A stretch of 64,000 bases of DNA from Anastatus disparis. Taxonomy: Eukaryota; Arthropoda; Insecta; Hymenoptera; Eupelmidae. Position 1 is the first letter of the stretch; each line of letters starts with the position of its first letter. The position numbers and the translations under genes are program-made. The notes beneath the pieces were generated by a model. It made no database searches, was not told the origin of the DNA, and saw nothing but the letters and a program-made list of their open reading frames with translations. The DNA lies in assembly GCA_017163975.1 (NCBI GenBank), contig JAFFSR010000374.1, forward strand, positions 10,001 to 74,000, read 5' to 3'. Below, piece after piece: positions 60,632-64,000 of the stretch.

Positions 60632-63416
60632 CTTTGATTTAATTCTATATTATCACGTTTTAATTTTAGAAATTGACAGCCCCAAATTTCAGTCAAAACA
60701 TAACCTCGTTCTCTTATAAGTTCCGATACTTTAACAGTATTTTGGTAACGTTCCTCATGAGTATCACCGTAAGCTTCTAATTTTTTAACCCGTTTCTCGC
60801 CCTGATAGCACATTAAGCAACCATGCCAAAAACACCCGTGATACTGGTAAACATATTTAACTCTATTTTCAACATCTTCAAAATAACCGTCAACTAAAAT
60901 ATTTTCCGGTAATCTAAATTCCGCGCCTTTACCAACGTGAATTATATCATGACCTGTTTCTATTTCTTTAGAAATCAGCCATTCTAACGCTTCACGCGAG
61001 TGTGTATTTTTTTTTACGATACCCACCGGGTGGTATTATACCGATTACATCAGGTTTTAAGAAATTTTTCCTAAAAATACGCGAACAAGCACTAGCAATC
61101 GTGGTAGCTTCATTAAAAGAACATATATCCCCAACTTCCAAAAAACTTTTTCTAAATAAGGAGCAAGCCATTCTTAAAATGTCAAAATCGCTCTTACAAT
61201 ATTTTAAAATTTCCTCCTCAAAATTGAATACGTAATTCTGTAAAGTCATTCACTCATGCCATTCGTAAAATTTTTTCTTATCGGAAACACTCATTATTTC
61301 GGGCATATAAAATTCTACGGCTGGCATGGGACCTATGTACTTTTCATTTTCTTTCGTATTGAATAAATGAGGAAAAGTACCTTTTACTACACTAGCTTCG
61401 AAACCGAAAACATTTGGTAAATCCGAGAGCCACATATGAAAATAATTTAAACTATCTATAAACTTTACGCGATTATTGAGGTTCATAAGCATTATGCTTG
61501 TACCACTCATGACAACTTGCGGCGTTATCTTTGTATTCTCTACTAAATATTTTAAAATAAATTGCCCATCATAACTCTTGCTATTATGCGCGATACAAAT
61601 TAGTGTTTTAATACTTTTAGGCCTCGTCCGGTCATGTTTTAATATAAAATCTACAAAATCTTTCACAACGTTATTTTTAAAAATCAATGTCTCTCTACCA
61701 CCATAAAATGAACACGGTGTATCCATTGACGAATCAATACATCTTTCACAACACAATTGTGCAACACACAAATTGACTTCATGCACGAATGTATCATTCT
61801 TACTACCTACTTGTTTATTTTGTGTGGCTTCAAAATCGTAAAATAAAAATGCGTAATTAGGATTTTCGTTAGACTCTGAATTTTTTTTTTTACCAACCGA
61901 CATAAAACAATTATGGTTATAAGGACGCGTACATACACAAGTAGCGCAGTAATAACTACCACATGTATGCTTCCCATATTCTACAGAAATAAATTTTTCG
62001 CACGAACTGCATTTTTTACAGCGTCACAAACGGCTAAATTCTTTTTATATGAATCTTCTTTCTTATGGTTCTCAAAGCATGTTTGTCCATAAAAAGTAAA
62101 TAAACATTGAGAACACTTAACTAAATCGACATTTTTATCACAAATACCAATAACTTTACATGTTTCGCATTTTGACGGACATTTGTGGAGTCCCAAACGA
62201 TTAGTACCTTTGTTACACGGCACACAAAAATAATCGTACATTGCTACACCTGTTATGTTAGTTATCGTGTCAAAATGACTTTCTTCCGGGTTATACAAAA
62301 TATTTAACGTACGCGAAATTTTTATTTTCTTCTCTATTAATATTTTATAACCGTTAAAAATTGGCTTTTCACCGGTACCGACGCGATCTTGTTCGTAAAC
62401 AACAACGGCTGTACCATCTTTTTCACCAAGATAATTTTGAAATTGTGTAATTTCGTTGATACCGCAGCCAATTTCCGGATTTATTTGTACTTTAGCGTTT
62501 TTAATTAATTTTTCGGCTAAATCTAATTGTGATTTACTATTGGGTTTTCTCACGTTTTCCCAAAGCTTTTTGACTTCTTCCGAACAGGCTTCACCACTTG
62601 CCATTTTTTCCGCGTGAACAAGACCTACTACTAACGCTCCCGGTAAACATTTGGAATCTTCATTGATTATTCTAATAACTGAGCGAGATTTAAAAGAGTC
62701 AAATTGAAGTGTTTTAGTGCGTCCTCTACCGGTAGGTTCGTGATAATTTTTGATCTGTATAAGAAAGGTACCGTCTATACGGAACTCGCGAGCGCTCTGA
62801 GCAATTCTGCTAATAATTTCCCATAGATTTTCAAAAGTATAATCACGCATACGCTTGAAAACATTAATCGCGCCATTTGGTAGAGAATCGGTGGATATTG
62901 AAATAATAACATAATCATTTCTCTCGTATTCGTGTGTTATGTATTCAAATAAATTTCTAATACCCGTTTCTAAAGCTATTACGTTAATTTTGTTATCGGT
63001 ACGAAATTTCAAACATACTTCGCGGATGCTGATATTAAACCTCGCGTAAACTGATTCATTTTCCCATAATTTTATGAAACACTCACCATTCAGAGTACGA
63101 GGTGTTGAATTCTCTACGTCATTTTGTCTAGAAGGATCAGGAACGCTTTCATTTAGAACGACGAGACCGTCATCGTCCCCACATCATCAATCTGCTCTAA
63201 GTTTCCAAACCCATTTTGAATAATAGCAGGCTCATCGGTTGAATTTTGTTCATTTATGCTGATTTGTGATAAATTTTGAACCAACATTCCAGGATCATGA
63301 GTATCAGGATTATGCACTTCAGCTGTTATAACTTGAATATCTGCAAACGTATGAACAGAAATATATTAATATAAAAAAGAAAAATTTAGGAAAATAAATA
63401 CGTGTTCATATATATA

Positions 63417-63496
<80 letters not shown>

Positions 63497-63557
63497 ATTA
63501 TTACTAAAAGAAATATATTAATATAAAAAAAAAATTTAGGAAAATAAATACGCGTTC

Positions 63558-63608
<51 letters not shown>

Positions 63609-63885
63609 TTACTAAAAATAAAGAAAAACTTACTGTTGGCGAGATGCGTTTTATTTTCGGCGACCATCATATTTTCAGATGGTGCGTGATCAAATGGTTG
63701 TTGGTTTTCTAAAAGTTTAAAAATTATTATTAAATATATGTAGGAAAATATATTAAGTTTATTATAAAATTCATAATATTTGTATTTTAGAAAAACAAAA
63801 TCAATCTTACGATTTGTCTGGTGTGTTTCGTCTCCTTCGATAATCATGTCTGCGAGTAGTGCGTCATCATTTGTTTGTTCAGGAT
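60604..63885 (-). pseudogene. Inverted second copy of the polymerase gene (exons 3 to 5, N-terminal and exonuclease parts)
   Basis: Exons on the minus strand: 63885-63811, 63708-63634 and from 63340; exons 1-2 would lie beyond the window. The exonuclease motifs are present. It shares the in-frame stop (at about 61250-61252) and the 9-base homopolymer shift (about 61008-61016) with the plus-strand copy. It also has private lesions: one G fewer near 63178, and one A fewer near 62020, which ends the frame at 61981. It lacks the whole palm after ELNQS (about 60635). Confidence 0.75.
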
Positions 63886-64000
63886 CTAAAAATGTACAGA
63901 AAATTGTGACTAAATAGAAGTAAGGATATATGATTTCCAATTCATAATTTTACACATAAATACGCTACAAAATATATATATGAATAAATGTATTGGTGTA
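60632..64000 (-). repeat. Right arm of the large palindrome, continues past the window
   Basis: Inverted copy of 56179-59534 with scattered single-base differences. The last bases of the window still match the left arm at about 56179, so the palindrome is longer than can be seen here. Confidence 0.93.

Larger units (their letters stand above)
53448..64000. mobile_element. Maverick/Polinton-like fragment, copy 2, with inverted duplication
   Basis: Gene 1 (-), divergent intergenic region, DNA polymerase B-type gene (+) to about 60530, then an inverted copy of 56179-59534 at 60632-64000 that continues past the window. A protein-primed family B polymerase with a Cys-rich N-terminal region is characteristic of Maverick/Polinton elements and their virus relatives. 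No integrase, capsid, protease or ATPase gene is in view and no terminal repeat is recognised, so completeness cannot be judged. The unit is broken by stops and frameshifts in both arms. Confidence 0.7.

Overview
The window is non-prokaryotic, AT-rich DNA from an arthropod, most probably an insect. The evidence is R1-clade non-LTR retrotransposons, a PHD-finger LINE, short GT-AG introns, a tRNA-derived SINE, a Helitron-like end, hAT and TTAA-type DNA transposons, and long TA, trinucleotide and complex satellite arrays. I see no host gene. Nearly all coding sequence belongs to mobile elements, most of it decayed. The species cannot be named from this sequence.

Layout. 1-4446: R1-clade LINE on +, with ORF1 and an ORF2 broken by one frameshift; it ends in poly-A and runs into about 1.3 kb of almost pure (ATG)n. 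5810-9666: a second R1-clade unit on -, tail to tail with the first across the microsatellite. It has a complete ORF1, a broken upstream ORF1 copy with its own 5' UTR, and no ORF2. 9667-13160: GATAAT microsatellite, AT-rich DNA and a foldback element. 13162-20050: a Maverick/Polinton-like fragment (divergent gene 1 on -, start of a DNA polymerase B gene on +), with gene 1 split by a 4.2-kb foldback transposon that carries a Helitron-like insertion. 21081-27130: a degraded CR1/L2-like LINE on - with a PHD/FP25K-type ORF1. 28316-53447: a satellite with 20-bp, 120-bp and about 1.6-kb periodicities. A 5'-truncated R1-like LINE (28851-45212) sits inside it, and that LINE is split by an 11,065-bp non-autonomous hAT-like element (31121-42185) with a perfect 8-bp target duplication. 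The hAT-like element itself holds a SINE and two foldback elements. 53448-64000: a second, longer copy of the Maverick-like fragment. Its polymerase gene runs rightward, loses reading frame and stops before palm motif C, then folds back into an inverted copy of at least 3.36 kb that leaves the window.

The genes do not form a pathway. The window records nested insertion: satellite, then R1-like LINE, then hAT, then SINE and MITEs; and Maverick-like unit, then foldback, then Helitron. The parts most worth follow-up are the two Maverick-like copies with a shared divergent gene of unknown function and a duplicated promoter, the palindromic polymerase locus, the two giant foldback elements, the three-level satellite, and the gag-only R1 unit.
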